DNA of 64,000 nucleotides from Marifrigoribacter sp047730175 (GCF_047730175.1 NZ_CP159833.1:2796993-2860992), one strand, 5' to 3'; positions 7,606 through 17,164 are shown, numbered from the stretch's first letter. The notes: generated from the sequence alone by a model not told the origin. Translations and numbers: made by a program.

Positions 7606-7614
7606 AACTAAAAT

Positions 7615-7956
7615 ATGATAACCATATACCATAACCCCAGGTGTAGCAAATCAAGAGAATGCAATATTTTCCTTGATAATAGCGAAAACGATGTACAAAT
7701 AATAAATTACATGAAAACCCCATTTACGTTCGATACCCTAAAGAGTCTAATTGACTTGCTAAAAATAAATCCAATAGAATTAGTTCGCAAAAACGAACAA
7801 ATTTGGAAAGATCAATTTAAAGGAAAAGAATTAAATGATAAAGAAATCATTACTGCCATGGTTGAAAACACAAAATTGATACAAAGACCTATTGTGGTAA
7901 ATGGTAACAAAGCTGTAATTGCAAGACCTTTAGAAAAAATGGATGAAATATTGTAA
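7615..7956 (+). CDS. arsC: ArsC family arsenate reductase (glutaredoxin type)
   Basis: A 113-residue thioredoxin-fold protein of the ArsC/Spx/YffB group. The active-site loop is YHNPRCSKSRE with the catalytic Cys at residue 10, and the anion-binding Arg lies in LIQRPIVV near residue 90, both as in E. coli ArsC. Arsenate reduction with glutathione-type thiols is the family reaction. Flavobacteria usually make bacillithiol-like thiols rather than glutathione, and many such proteins are not tied to arsenic, so the real substrate is uncertain. No arsB or arsR gene lies nearby. It follows a hypothetical gene by 9 bases. Confidence 0.85.
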   Translation: MITIYHNPRCSKSRECNIFLDNSENDVQIINYMKTPFTFDTLKSLIDLLKINPIELVRKNEQIWKDQFKGKELNDKEIITAMVENTKLIQRPIVVNGNKAVIARPLEKMDEIL

Positions 7957-8022
7957 CTTCTTCTTCCTTATTTAGCCTTTATATTTAACACAAATTTGGC
8001 ATCTCTTCATCAAACCCTCTAG

Positions 8023-8030
8023 TATTTTCG
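8023..8030 (+). promoter_or_regulatory. -7 promoter element (TATTTTCG) of the TonB-dependent receptor gene
   Basis: TATTTTCG differs from TAnnTTTG at one position and ends 7 bases before the ATG at 8038. Transcription would start within a few bases of that ATG, leaving either a near-leaderless message or use of the in-frame ATG at 8053. Confidence 0.4.
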
Positions 8031-8037
8031 TAGTCTA

Positions 8038-10554
8038 ATGCTGAAACTAGCTATGAAAATATATTTTACCATTTTTTGCCTTCTTGTTTCAACAGTTATT
8101 TTAGCTCAAAAGCCGAAAAACAGCTCAGTATTAATCACTGGAAGCATCATTGAAAAAGGAACTGATTTACCTTTAGAGTATGCAACTGTTGTATTTTTAG
8201 ACGTTAATGAAAAAATTATTACGGGTGGCATTACAGACACAAAAGGGTATTATTCTATTGAAGTACCTTCAGGTAATTACACCGTTCAATATGAGTTTAT
8301 TTCATATAAAACTGTAAAAATAAACAATCAAAAATTATTTAAAAATACAAGCTTACCTACCATTACTCTTGAAATAAATGCAGCAAGTTTAGATGAGGTA
8401 GTTATACGAGCAGAAACAACTGAAGTACAAGTTCGTTTAGATAAAAAAATATATAACATAGGTAAAGACTTAACCACTGGTGGGGCTACCGTTAGTGATG
8501 CTTTAAATAATGTGCCTAGTGTAACAGTAGACGTAGACGGTACTATTAATTTACGTGGTAATGAAAATGTTAGAATATTAATAAATGGGAAACCTTCTGC
8601 TATTGCTGGTTTTGGTTCAACAGACGCACTACGACAATTACCAGCAGAATCAATAGAACGTGTTGAAGTTATTACTTCTCCTTCTGCTAGATACGATGCT
8701 GAAGGAACAGCAGGTATTTTAAACATCATTCTAAGAAAAGAAAAAACAATAGGATTAAACGGCTCTATAGCGACTAACTTTAATTACCCTTTGGGTTCTG
8801 GAGTTACCACCAATATAAATCTAAGAACAGAAAAGTTTAATTTGTTCAATACTTCAGGGTTTAGATATAGTGATGCCCCTGGTAATGCATTTTTCGATAA
8901 TAATTATTTTACAAGAACTATTATTGATGATGAAACTGGTGAAACTATATTAATTGAACCTACCTTTAATCGAACCACAGAAAAAAGAAATTACGACAGA
9001 CTCCGACAAGGTTTTAATACAAATTTAGGAATTGAATATTTTTTAACTGAAAAGTCTTCATTAACTGCCACTGGATTTCTTAGGTTAGGAGATAATGAAA
9101 CAGTTACAACAAATACAACAAATGACTTTGCTCCTGCTAATTCATTACAATTTATTAGAGTTAGAACTGAAGAAGAAAAAGAAGATGATACAAGCTATCA
9201 ATTTTCATTGAATTATGAAAATAACTTAAATGATAATGGTGAAAAATTAACCATTGATTTACAATATGAAAATGATGAAGAAACAGAAACATCATTTATT
9301 AGTGAACGAAACACATTTCCTGATATAGTAGATCTTTCTGGTGAAAATATAGTTGCCATTGAAGATGGTAAAGAGTATTTAGCTCAATCAGATTATGTAT
9401 TGCCTATTGGTGAAAACGCACAATTTGAAGCAGGATATAGAGGTAAATTTGAAGAGACAATAACCGATTACAACCTGCTTGAAGAAGATGGAATCACTGG
9501 AAATTTTATAAGAAACGATAGCATCTCAAATATTTTCACGTACAATGAAAACACAAATGCTATTTATACTCAGTATGGAAATAAATTTGGGAAATTTTCA
9601 TTTTTATTAGGTCTTCGACTAGAAAACACTCAATTAAAAGGAAAATCGACTGGTGAAGATGTTACAACTAGCGACGACTTTTCTATTAATTTTAAAAATG
9701 ATTATACCGAGTTGTTTCCTACTGTTAATTTGGTTTATGAAATTGGCGATAGAGAAAATATAACATTAGGCTACAATAGAAGAATTAATAGGCCACGTAG
9801 TTGGTTTATCAATCCTTTTCCATCACGTTCAAGTGAAGCAAATATCTTTCAAGGAAATCCTGGCTTAAATCCTGCTTTTGCAAGTGCTTTTGATTTAGGT
9901 TATTTAAAACGTTGGAAAAAATTAACCCTTACTTCTTCCATCTATTATCAATATGAAACAGATGCTTTTGCGAGAGTACAAGAAGACACAGGACAAGCCA
10001 CATCAAATGGAATCCCTATAATACGTACGATTCCAATTAATTTATCTACCAATCAACGTTTTGGTTTTGAAGCAGGGATTCTTTACAATCCTACTAAATG
10101 GTTGCGATTAAACAGTAGTTTTAATATTTTTAAATTTGAAACAGAAGGATTTTTTAATGATATTGATTATGGAACAGAAAATACAAGTTGGTTTTCTCGA
10201 TTTAGTGCGAAGGTGACTCTTCCTTCAAAAATTGAATGGCAAACAAGTGGAATGTATAGAGGCCCAAGAAACAATGCCCAGACTGAAACCAAAGGAATGT
10301 TCATGATGAATTTAGCCTTTAGTAAGGATATTATAAAAGATAATGCTACGATCGCATTTAATGTTAGGGATTTATTAAATTCTAGAAAAAGACAATCTTT
10401 TACACAAACAGATACATTTACAAGTGAAAGTGAATTTCAATGGAGACAGAGACAATTTACATTATCATTTACCTATCGTTTTAACCAGAAAAAAGAAAGG
10501 CCAAGAGGTTCAGGTAATGTTGGAAGTGGTGAAAGCGAAGGGTTTGACGGATAG
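8038..10554 (+). CDS. TonB-dependent receptor, outer membrane beta-barrel family
   Basis: An 838-residue outer membrane receptor. A signal peptide ending in VILAQ precedes a carboxypeptidase-regulatory-like domain (about 35-110, GTDLPLEYATVVFL). A plug-like segment follows (about 115-230, with DALNNVPSVTVDVDGTINLRG in part and ERVEVITSPSARYDAEGTAG), then a barrel of the OMP_b-brl_3 type that ends in an aromatic strand (FTLSFTYRFN) and a short Gly/Arg-rich tail. The substrate is unknown; these receptors in Bacteroidota often lack a SusD partner, and none is present here. Alternative start: ATG at 8053 (MKIYFTIF), which gives a more standard signal peptide and lies after the -7 box. It is monocistronic, with a strong terminator behind it. 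Confidence 0.92.
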   Translation: MLKLAMKIYFTIFCLLVSTVILAQKPKNSSVLITGSIIEKGTDLPLEYATVVFLDVNEKIITGGITDTKGYYSIEVPSGNYTVQYEFISYKTVKINNQKLFKNTSLPTITLEINAASLDEVVIRAETTEVQVRLDKKIYNIGKDLTTGGATVSDALNNVPSVTVDVDGTINLRGNENVRILINGKPSAIAGFGSTDALRQLPAESIERVEVITSPSARYDAEGTAGILNIILRKEKTIGLNGSIATNFNYPLGSGVTTNINLRTEKFNLFNTSGFRYSDAPGNAFFDNNYFTRTIIDDETGETILIEPTFNRTTEKRNYDRLRQGFNTNLGIEYFLTEKSSLTATGFLRLGDNETVTTNTTNDFAPANSLQFIRVRTEEEKEDDTSYQFSLNYENNLNDNGEKLTIDLQYENDEETETSFISERNTFPDIVDLSGENIVAIEDGKEYLAQSDYVLPIGENAQFEAGYRGKFEETITDYNLLEEDGITGNFIRNDSISNIFTYNENTNAIYTQYGNKFGKFSFLLGLRLENTQLKGKSTGEDVTTSDDFSINFKNDYTELFPTVNLVYEIGDRENITLGYNRRINRPRSWFINPFPSRSSEANIFQGNPGLNPAFASAFDLGYLKRWKKLTLTSSIYYQYETDAFARVQEDTGQATSNGIPIIRTIPINLSTNQRFGFEAGILYNPTKWLRLNSSFNIFKFETEGFFNDIDYGTENTSWFSRFSAKVTLPSKIEWQTSGMYRGPRNNAQTETKGMFMMNLAFSKDIIKDNATIAFNVRDLLNSRKRQSFTQTDTFTSESEFQWRQRQFTLSFTYRFNQKKERPRGSGNVGSGESEGFDG

Positions 10555-10580
10555 TATTTTAAAAAATATACTTAATAAAA

Positions 10581-10606
10581 AAAGACCCGTTTAACAAGGG
10601 GTCTTT
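10581..10606 (+). terminator. terminator of the TonB-dependent receptor gene (possibly bidirectional)
   Basis: AAAGACCC (10581-10588) pairs with GGGTCTTT (10599-10606) and is followed by further T residues; the 5' side is A-rich. It lies between convergent genes, so it may stop transcription from both. Confidence 0.8.
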
Positions 10607-10626
10607 TTTTATAGTATAATTAGATA

Positions 10627-10797
10627 TTATTCTAATTCTTTTTGTTTTGCTTCGCGATTCATTTTCAATCGTTCTATCAGAGATCCTCCAATCCAGTAAG
10701 GAATTACAAATCCAATTAAGAAAAACATTAACCAAAATCCTATTGTTAGAATGGTTAAAAATGCTAAAAATCCTAAATATTGATCGAAATCAAACAT
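10627..10797 (-). CDS. small membrane protein of 56 residues
   Basis: A short reverse-strand gene, MFDFDQYLGFLAF through MNREAKQKELE, ending TAA at 10627-10629. One long hydrophobic stretch (about residues 8-40, with ILTIGFWLMFFLIGFVIP) is followed by a basic, charged tail (RLKMNREAKQK), as in single-span or hairpin membrane proteins with a cytoplasmic C-terminus. A perfect -7 box TATATTTG lies on the minus strand at 10825-10832, 27 bases before the ATG. The start codon, composition and promoter together make this a real gene despite its size. Function unknown. Confidence 0.72.
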   Translation of the reverse strand: MFDFDQYLGFLAFLTILTIGFWLMFFLIGFVIPYWIGGSLIERLKMNREAKQKELE

Positions 10798-10824
10798 AAT
10801 ATAAACGGGTTAAATATTAAACGA

Positions 10825-10832
10825 CAAATATA
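10825..10832 (-). promoter_or_regulatory. -7 promoter element (TATATTTG) of the 56-residue membrane protein gene
   Basis: On the minus strand this reads TATATTTG, an exact match to TAnnTTTG, and gives a leader of roughly 20-25 bases before the ATG at 10797. Confidence 0.55.
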
Positions 10833-10919
10833 ATGTTAAAATTTAAAATAAATAATAAAATATTTGAATTATTACAAGAAATAAACCGCACCATACTTTA
10901 GAAGAATTGCCGTTTTATG

Positions 10920-10927
10920 TACCTTTG
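10920..10927 (+). promoter_or_regulatory. -7 promoter element (TACCTTTG) of fumC
   Basis: TACCTTTG matches the -7 consensus exactly. It leaves a leader of about 105 bases before the fumC ATG at 11038. Within the leader an ATG frame of 17 codons (10989-11042) ends by overlapping the fumC start as ACATGA, so it could be a short upstream frame. Confidence 0.5.
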
Positions 10928-11037
10928 TGTTACTTCAGAAATAAACATTATGAAACGAGCATGCTAAAAAGTTCATCATTATATAACATGGCAAATAGCG
11001 AACAGCATGTAACAGTTAAAAAAAATAATTTGAACAC

Positions 11038-12429
11038 ATGAAATACAGAATAGAAAAAGATACTATGGGCGAGGTACGTGTACCTGCCGATAAACTTTGG
11101 GGTGCTCAAACAGAGCGTTCACGTAATAATTTTAAAATTGGAAGACCAGGATCTATGCCAATTGAAATCATTTATGGCTTTGCTTATTTAAAAAAGTCTG
11201 CTGCGTATACAAATTGTGATTTAGGCGTTTTACCGGAAGAAAAAAGAGATTTAATAGCGGCTGTTTGTGATGAAATATTAGAAGGAAAACACGACGAACA
11301 GTTTCCTTTAGTAGTATGGCAAACCGGTAGTGGTACTCAAAGTAACATGAATGTAAATGAGGTAATTGCAAATAGAGCACATCAACTTGCCGGAAAAACA
11401 ATTGGTGAAGGTGAAAAAACACTTCAACCAAATGATGATGTAAATAAGTCTCAATCTTCAAATGATACGTTTCCAACGGGAATGCATATTGCGGCTTATA
11501 AAAAATTAATAGAAATAACAATTCCTGGAGTTAAACAACTCCATACAACCCTTTCAAGTAAAGCAGTAGAGTTTAATTCAATAGTAAAAATTGGAAGAAC
11601 TCACTTAATGGATGCTACTCCTCTAACCTTAGGGCAAGAGTTTAGTGGCTATGCATCTCAATTAGAACATGGTTTATTCGCTTTAGATAATACATTAGCA
11701 CATCTAGCCGAAGTAGCTTTAGGAGGAACTGCTGTGGGTACAGGAATTAACACACCTAAAGGATATGCAGAAAAAGTTGCTGGTTACATTGCTTCTTTTA
11801 CTGAATTACCCTTTATAACTGCTAAAAATAAATTTGAAGCTTTAGCTGCTCATGATGCAATCGTTGAATCTCATGGTGCCTTAAAACAATTAGCGGTATC
11901 ATTAAATAAAATTGCAAATGATATTCGATTATTAGCGAGTGGACCTCGAAGTGGAATTGGAGAGATTGCAATTCCTGCTAATGAACCTGGGTCTTCAATT
12001 ATGCCAGGTAAAGTAAACCCAACACAATGTGAAGCATTAACTATGGTTTGTGCTCAAGTGATAGGAAATGACATGGCAATTGCTGTTGGTGGTATGCAAG
12101 GCCATTATGAATTAAATGTTTTTAAACCGGTAATGGCTGCTAATTTCTTACATTCCGCACAGTTATTGGGTGATGCTTGTGTTTCATTTGATGATAATTG
12201 TGCTATAGGAATAGAACCAAATTTAGAGGTAATTACCAAACAAGTAAACAACTCATTAATGTTGGTTACAGCCCTAAATACAAAGATCGGTTATTATAAA
12301 GCTGCTGAAATCGCAAACACTGCTCATAAAAATGGGACCACCTTAAAAGAGGAAGCTGTTAGACTTGGGTATCTAAGTGCTGAAGATTTTGACAAATGGG
12401 TTCGACCAGAAGATATGGTAGGTAATTAA
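11038..12429 (+). CDS. fumC: fumarate hydratase, class II (FumC)
   Basis: FumC interconverts fumarate and malate in the TCA cycle without an iron-sulfur cluster. The 463-residue length is typical. Visible signatures are RIEKDTMGEVRVP at the N-terminus, the substrate-binding TGSGTQSNMN near residue 100, NKSQSSNDTFPT near 140, the active-site HLMDATP near 190 and the superfamily signature GSSIMPGKVNP near 320. It stands alone with its own promoter. No catalytic residue appears to be missing. Confidence 0.97.
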   Translation: MKYRIEKDTMGEVRVPADKLWGAQTERSRNNFKIGRPGSMPIEIIYGFAYLKKSAAYTNCDLGVLPEEKRDLIAAVCDEILEGKHDEQFPLVVWQTGSGTQSNMNVNEVIANRAHQLAGKTIGEGEKTLQPNDDVNKSQSSNDTFPTGMHIAAYKKLIEITIPGVKQLHTTLSSKAVEFNSIVKIGRTHLMDATPLTLGQEFSGYASQLEHGLFALDNTLAHLAEVALGGTAVGTGINTPKGYAEKVAGYIASFTELPFITAKNKFEALAAHDAIVESHGALKQLAVSLNKIANDIRLLASGPRSGIGEIAIPANEPGSSIMPGKVNPTQCEALTMVCAQVIGNDMAIAVGGMQGHYELNVFKPVMAANFLHSAQLLGDACVSFDDNCAIGIEPNLEVITKQVNNSLMLVTALNTKIGYYKAAEIANTAHKNGTTLKEEAVRLGYLSAEDFDKWVRPEDMVGN

Positions 12430-12520
12430 CACTTAGATTTATAATACTATTTTTTGTAGGAAAATCTTTCATTAGTGTCTATTTCTACCAATTTTTATCG
12501 ATTAAACGCACTTAAATTAG

Positions 12521-12547
12521 TTGTATTGCGTTTTATCGCTATATTCG
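12521..12547 (+). promoter_or_regulatory. promoter of the 7TM-DISM gene (TTG ... TATATTCG)
   Basis: TTG at 12521-12523 and TATATTCG at 12540-12547 are separated by 16 bases. The -7 box differs from consensus at one position. The ATG follows 28 bases later. The same TATATTCG box with the same 16-base gap occurs on the minus strand at 21752-21779. Confidence 0.6.
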
Positions 12548-12575
12548 TCTTCCCAAATAGTTAAAACCTACTAAG

Positions 12576-13871
12576 ATGAAGTTTCAAAATTTGCCCTTAT
12601 TATTGTGTCTTTTTATAGCTTTAGTTATAAATAGCACTTCTTCGTATTCAGCGAAAATTAAAGACAATAAATCCATCAATCTACCTGACTATAAGGAGGT
12701 TACACCGCCTGATTCAACCTCAAATGATTATAATTCTAGTACTAAGTTAATTCTAGATAATCACCTTAAAAACCCTTTACTTGATCAAGCCTACTTTTTT
12801 AATTATGCAAATAACATAACTTCAGGTATTAATCTAAATGAGGAAAACGCCTATGTTTTATCTAATTTTAAAACAAAAGCTAAAGACATAGTGTTACAGA
12901 ATAAATTAAGTACAAGTAAAACTGTTTATTTTAACTATGGTTTATATTATGGGTTTGCTCTGACTTTAGTTTTATTAAACTTTGTTTGTTATTTTCTTTT
13001 TGAAGAAAAATTATTTCTATTATATTCACTCGCAGTCGCAGGCATAACAAGCTTATTTTTATATAATGACGGACTATTAAATGTTATAGGCATTAATATC
13101 TCAAACCAATTAGATGAGCTTGAAGCTACTTTTTTATTACTTACCATTTGCTTTAGTTCGATGTTTGCGTCTAAATATTTATCTGTCAATGAATATTATC
13201 CAAAGTTAAAATATATTACTTCTGCCCTATTAGGTATTGCAGCAATTCTAATAAGTTCTTCATTAGTTTTTGATAATTTTAATTTTACATTAATATCAAA
13301 CATTATATTATTTAGTATCATGGTCTTATATTTTATAGCAGGACTTTTTCTTTTTAGTAGAAAAAATTACGCTAAATTTTATGTGATAGCCTATAGCATA
13401 CCTCTATTATTTGCTATAGATTATTATATCATAAATAAAATTGGAGTTTCATTTTTAAATACAGAAGCGATTCATTTAAAAATAGCAACTTTAATCGAAA
13501 TTTTACTGATAACGTTTGCGATTATGTATAGAATGAGAGCTGTAAAAGAAGAAAATGAATTAAGACAAACTGAAATGCGAATATTCTTAAAACGTCAAGA
13601 TATGATGAGCAGAGACAATGTAGAAAAGATAATACAAGATGTATATCTAGAAAATTTAATCATGCAATACGATTTAGATGGATTAGAAATAAAATTACTT
13701 CAATACATCTCTGAAGGAAAACCGAATGAAAAAATAGTCCGTAAATTAAAATTAACGGAACATGAATTAGAAAGATGTACTAAAGAATTATATGAGAAAC
13801 TTGAAATTAGTGAACATATTCAAGAAGATTATAGAATGGTAAATAAACAACCCGACTATATTTATAATTAA
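12576..13871 (+). CDS. 7TM-DISM membrane protein with C-terminal LuxR-like HTH
   Basis: A 431-residue protein. It begins with a signal peptide (to about residue 25) and a periplasmic region of about 90 residues. A block of seven hydrophobic segments follows at roughly 117-320, of the 7TMR-DISM_7TM type (YYGFALTLVLLNFVCYF onward in part). Next is a short coiled segment (RAVKEENELRQTEMR), and finally a helix-turn-helix resembling the LuxR/GerE family (LLQYISEGKPNEKIVRKL near residue 372). The architecture suggests a membrane-anchored regulator that senses outside signals, but no DNA target is known. A histidine kinase or GGDEF domain, the usual output for this sensor, is absent. It has its own promoter and terminator. 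Confidence 0.75.
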   Translation: MKFQNLPLLLCLFIALVINSTSSYSAKIKDNKSINLPDYKEVTPPDSTSNDYNSSTKLILDNHLKNPLLDQAYFFNYANNITSGINLNEENAYVLSNFKTKAKDIVLQNKLSTSKTVYFNYGLYYGFALTLVLLNFVCYFLFEEKLFLLYSLAVAGITSLFLYNDGLLNVIGINISNQLDELEATFLLLTICFSSMFASKYLSVNEYYPKLKYITSALLGIAAILISSSLVFDNFNFTLISNIILFSIMVLYFIAGLFLFSRKNYAKFYVIAYSIPLLFAIDYYIINKIGVSFLNTEAIHLKIATLIEILLITFAIMYRMRAVKEENELRQTEMRIFLKRQDMMSRDNVEKIIQDVYLENLIMQYDLDGLEIKLLQYISEGKPNEKIVRKLKLTEHELERCTKELYEKLEISEHIQEDYRMVNKQPDYIYN

Positions 13872-13896
13872 ATAAAATTACCAACCCCCTAAATTT

Positions 13897-13927
13897 AAAA
13901 GGATATATTTAAAAAGTATATCCTTTT
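13897..13927. terminator. bidirectional terminator between the 7TM-DISM gene and ccsA
   Basis: AAAAGGATATA (13897-13907) pairs with TATATCCTTTT (13917-13927). It is flanked by A on the left and T on the right, and directly abuts the ccsA stop codon at 13928. It can serve both convergent genes. Confidence 0.75.
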
Positions 13928-16900
13928 TTATTTATAAAACTTTTTATATTTAAAATAAGCTATGGTACTTAATAATAGTCCGATACTAACTGAATACCAA
14001 ACAAAACTAGGAGTTATAGGTGCATCACCACTTGCATATGAATGCAATCCTGTAAGGTAAAAGTTAACGCCAAAGTAAGTCATCATTATTGATGCATAAG
14101 CAAATAACGCCATCACATTAAAAAACCATCTGCTTCTCAATCCAGGTATTAAACGCATATGTAAAACAAATGCATAAATCATAATAGAAATAAGCGCCCA
14201 AGTTTCTTTTGGATCCCAGCCCCAATATCGACCCCAACTCTCATTGGCCCATTGACCTCCAAGAAAGTTCCCTATAGATAACATGACAATACCAACCGTT
14301 AGTGCCATTTCAGTAATAATAGTTAATTCTTTAATACTTAAATCTATTTTTGTTTTATTCTTTTTTGTAGTTAAAATCATTAAAATTAAAGATGCCAACC
14401 CTAATATCATTCCTAGGGTAAAAGGTCCATAGCTACCTACAATAATAGCAACATGTATCATTAACCAATAACTATCTAATACAGGTTGTAAGGTGGAGAT
14501 TGAAGGATCTATCCAACTTTGGTTTGCAACCCAAAGAACAATGGCTCCTACAAAAGCAGTAGATGCAATTGTTAAATCACTTTTTCTTCCTAATGTTAAT
14601 CCAAATAATACAGTAGCCCAAGCAACATAAATTATAGATTCATATGCGTTACTCCATGGTGCATGACCACTAATATACCAACGTGCTATTAAGCCTAAGG
14701 TTAATAAAATAAAGAATACCAAAATGATATACTTAAATCCTTTAATAAGTGTATTTACAGTTTTTCCTTCTTTAAATATTTGAAATATTATTAAAATAAA
14801 CATCAATATCCCTACTATTGAAAAGTATTTATAGAGTCGATTAAAGATATCTACTTTATTGTACGTTATTTCTGCATTGATTTTATTATCTGAAGGTAAT
14901 ACCTCGCTACCATATTTTTTCTGAAAGTTAGTAATCCCTTCCAATAAGTCATCAGCTGTTTTATACTCTCCCGTTTTTCTTGCATCACGTAAGCTTTCAA
15001 AATAATAAGGTAATATATTTCTAACAAAAGTTGAATCAGCTGCTTTAAATTTAGCTTCCCCTAATTCGGGATAAGAAACCCATCTATTATTTTCATCATT
15101 AATTACAGGAAACACCCTAAACATACTACCACTTAAAGCCTGATTTAAAAGGTAAAATTTTTCATATGCTTTAATATAATCTTTTTGAAATTGATTAGGA
15201 GTATTGGTTTTAGTAGCATCCTGTAAGTAAGGTTCTAGCTTATTATTCCCCTTTTCATCAATTAAATCTAAAAGTGAAAGCCGCTTTGTTTCTTTAGAAA
15301 CACCTATAGTTCTTCGAATACTATCATTTCCTCTTTTTAATTTAATTAAAGGAACTTCTAACCATAAACGAGGATATTCTAACATAGACATAAACACCTG
15401 ATTAGCATCTAAACCCTCATAATTATTGCTCTTACTAATCTTTCTAAGTAATTCACTCGCAAAAGTATGAACAGGCTTCATTCTTCCATTATCCTGCAAT
15501 GCAAGTTTTCCAAATTTAGCAGCATGTTCTTTTGAAGTAATATTAGCAAAAATGATAGAATCTAACTTTACCTTACTCAATGGTTCTTTTGAGTTATTAT
15601 GTTGGGAAAATCCTGTAAACGAAATCAATAATAGAAGTAGTAACGTTAATTTCGATTTCTTTTTTCTGATTTTTCTCAAGCTTTTACGCAAGAATCCGAA
15701 GCGAGTATTTTTATCAAATAAAATTGCTAATAAGCCAAAATAGAGCAACGAATATCCTATGTAAGTAATCAAGGTCCCCCAATAATCATGATTCACAGAA
15801 AGGATAGTTCCTTTTTCATCTGGATCGAAACCAGATTGAAAAAAACGATATCCTCCCTGATCTAAAATGTTGTTCATGTAAATATCATAATCATAAAATT
15901 CGGTTTCAGATGTATTCACTGTTACTTTACTTTTAAAGGCAGAATACCCTTTTTCTGTACCTGGATATTTATCTGCAATAAAATCATTTAGAGTAATACT
16001 AAAAGGAAGTTTGTATTCTTTAGAGCCATAGCTTAAATAGACTTTTAATCCTGCTATTTTTAATTCTTCTGGACTTACAGACATACCTTTACCTCCTAAG
16101 ATTTCAATGGTTTTTGTTTCGTTTTCTGAAGTAACCTCGAATATAACTCCATCCTTATTTGTAGGTTCACTATCAGGTGCTTTCAGAAGTCCATACTTCC
16201 CTTTCATAATAGGCTCTGGAAAAACAAAGGCAGTTTCAGCCATTTGGTATAAAGAACGCATTTGCAATGGTTGCAAACTATCACTTTTCACTAGCCCTTC
16301 AAATTGATCAGCCATTCGCAAAAACTTTCCTTCAAAAGGAGTGTTAATACTGTATTTACCATCTTCATAGTAGATATTAATAGCTCCTTCAGTAGGTTTA
16401 TTAATAGCAAATAATATATTATGAATGTTTACTACTTCTCCAACTTTAATAAAATGATCATGCCGCTGTCCTTCTTCTGCTTCAACCAATTTTAGGTATT
16501 CATCACCGTCCTCGCTTTCAATAATCCCTTCTTTAGCATTCTTAATAAATTCTTTTACTGAAATGGTTACATCTTGACCATTATAATCTGTTTTAATTTT
16601 TAAATCATTATCTAATCTTTCAGAAAAACGTACTAGTTGAGGTTTTAAATTTCTACGTTGAGAAATACCATTAACTTGATAATCACCGTCTATAAATGCA
16701 GTAACATAGGTTTCAGAAGAAAGAATTGTGTTTTCTGTAGCTCCTTCACGAATATGTATGGCTCCTTCATAACTAATATAACGTGTGATAAATGCACCTA
16801 CTAAAATTAATATAAATGATAAATGAAAAAGTAGTGTTGCCCATTTCTCTTTTCTAAGCAGGTTATATTTAAAAATATTTCCAATAAAGTTAATTACAAA

Positions 16901-17080
16901 TAATCCCATGATTCCTTCAAACCACCATGCAGTATAAATAAGTTCGTTGGTATAGGGAGTTGGAGAAGTGTCGGAAGATGCATCAAGAAACGTTCCTGTT
17001 GCCATGGCAGTTGCAAATACAAGAAATAATACTCCAGTTAATCGAGTTGAAAAAAGTAGGCCTGTTATTTTCTTAAGCAT
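13928..17080 (-). CDS. ccsA: cytochrome c biogenesis protein, fused ResB-like and CcsA domains
   Basis: A System II cytochrome c maturation protein that carries haem across the membrane and attaches it to apocytochrome CxxCH sites. The 1050-residue chain joins a ResB/CcsB-like half and a CcsA half. The first half has TM segments near residues 8-30, 47-67, 82-103 and 432-452 and a large periplasmic loop between. A second signal-like segment (LTLLLLLLISFTGFSQ, near 480) leads into another periplasmic stretch of about 230 residues. The CcsA half (about 730-1050) has many TM segments and the haem-binding WWD-type motif WGRYWGWDPKETW near residue 970. Conserved histidines include SGHAPWSNAYESI. 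It lies 84 bases behind the truncated haemoglobin gene on the same strand, so both may share the glyA transcript. Confidence 0.92.
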   Translation of the reverse strand: MLKKITGLLFSTRLTGVLFLVFATAMATGTFLDASSDTSPTPYTNELIYTAWWFEGIMGLFVINFIGNIFKYNLLRKEKWATLLFHLSFILILVGAFITRYISYEGAIHIREGATENTILSSETYVTAFIDGDYQVNGISQRRNLKPQLVRFSERLDNDLKIKTDYNGQDVTISVKEFIKNAKEGIIESEDGDEYLKLVEAEEGQRHDHFIKVGEVVNIHNILFAINKPTEGAINIYYEDGKYSINTPFEGKFLRMADQFEGLVKSDSLQPLQMRSLYQMAETAFVFPEPIMKGKYGLLKAPDSEPTNKDGVIFEVTSENETKTIEILGGKGMSVSPEELKIAGLKVYLSYGSKEYKLPFSITLNDFIADKYPGTEKGYSAFKSKVTVNTSETEFYDYDIYMNNILDQGGYRFFQSGFDPDEKGTILSVNHDYWGTLITYIGYSLLYFGLLAILFDKNTRFGFLRKSLRKIRKKKSKLTLLLLLLISFTGFSQHNNSKEPLSKVKLDSIIFANITSKEHAAKFGKLALQDNGRMKPVHTFASELLRKISKSNNYEGLDANQVFMSMLEYPRLWLEVPLIKLKRGNDSIRRTIGVSKETKRLSLLDLIDEKGNNKLEPYLQDATKTNTPNQFQKDYIKAYEKFYLLNQALSGSMFRVFPVINDENNRWVSYPELGEAKFKAADSTFVRNILPYYFESLRDARKTGEYKTADDLLEGITNFQKKYGSEVLPSDNKINAEITYNKVDIFNRLYKYFSIVGILMFILIIFQIFKEGKTVNTLIKGFKYIILVFFILLTLGLIARWYISGHAPWSNAYESIIYVAWATVLFGLTLGRKSDLTIASTAFVGAIVLWVANQSWIDPSISTLQPVLDSYWLMIHVAIIVGSYGPFTLGMILGLASLILMILTTKKNKTKIDLSIKELTIITEMALTVGIVMLSIGNFLGGQWANESWGRYWGWDPKETWALISIMIYAFVLHMRLIPGLRSRWFFNVMALFAYASIMMTYFGVNFYLTGLHSYASGDAPITPSFVWYSVSIGLLLSTIAYFKYKKFYK

Positions 17081-17164
17081 CGTTGAAAATTTTGTGTAAA
17101 TTTAATGAATTAGAAACATTTAATCGGTTCCATTTTAGATTAATGAAATCAAAATTATGTTAAA

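Noticed and set aside
11168..11521. A 117-codon minus-strand frame inside fumC.
   Set aside because: It is antisense to a complete, highly conserved fumC and its protein is low-complexity His/Leu/Phe-rich, typical of a shadow frame.
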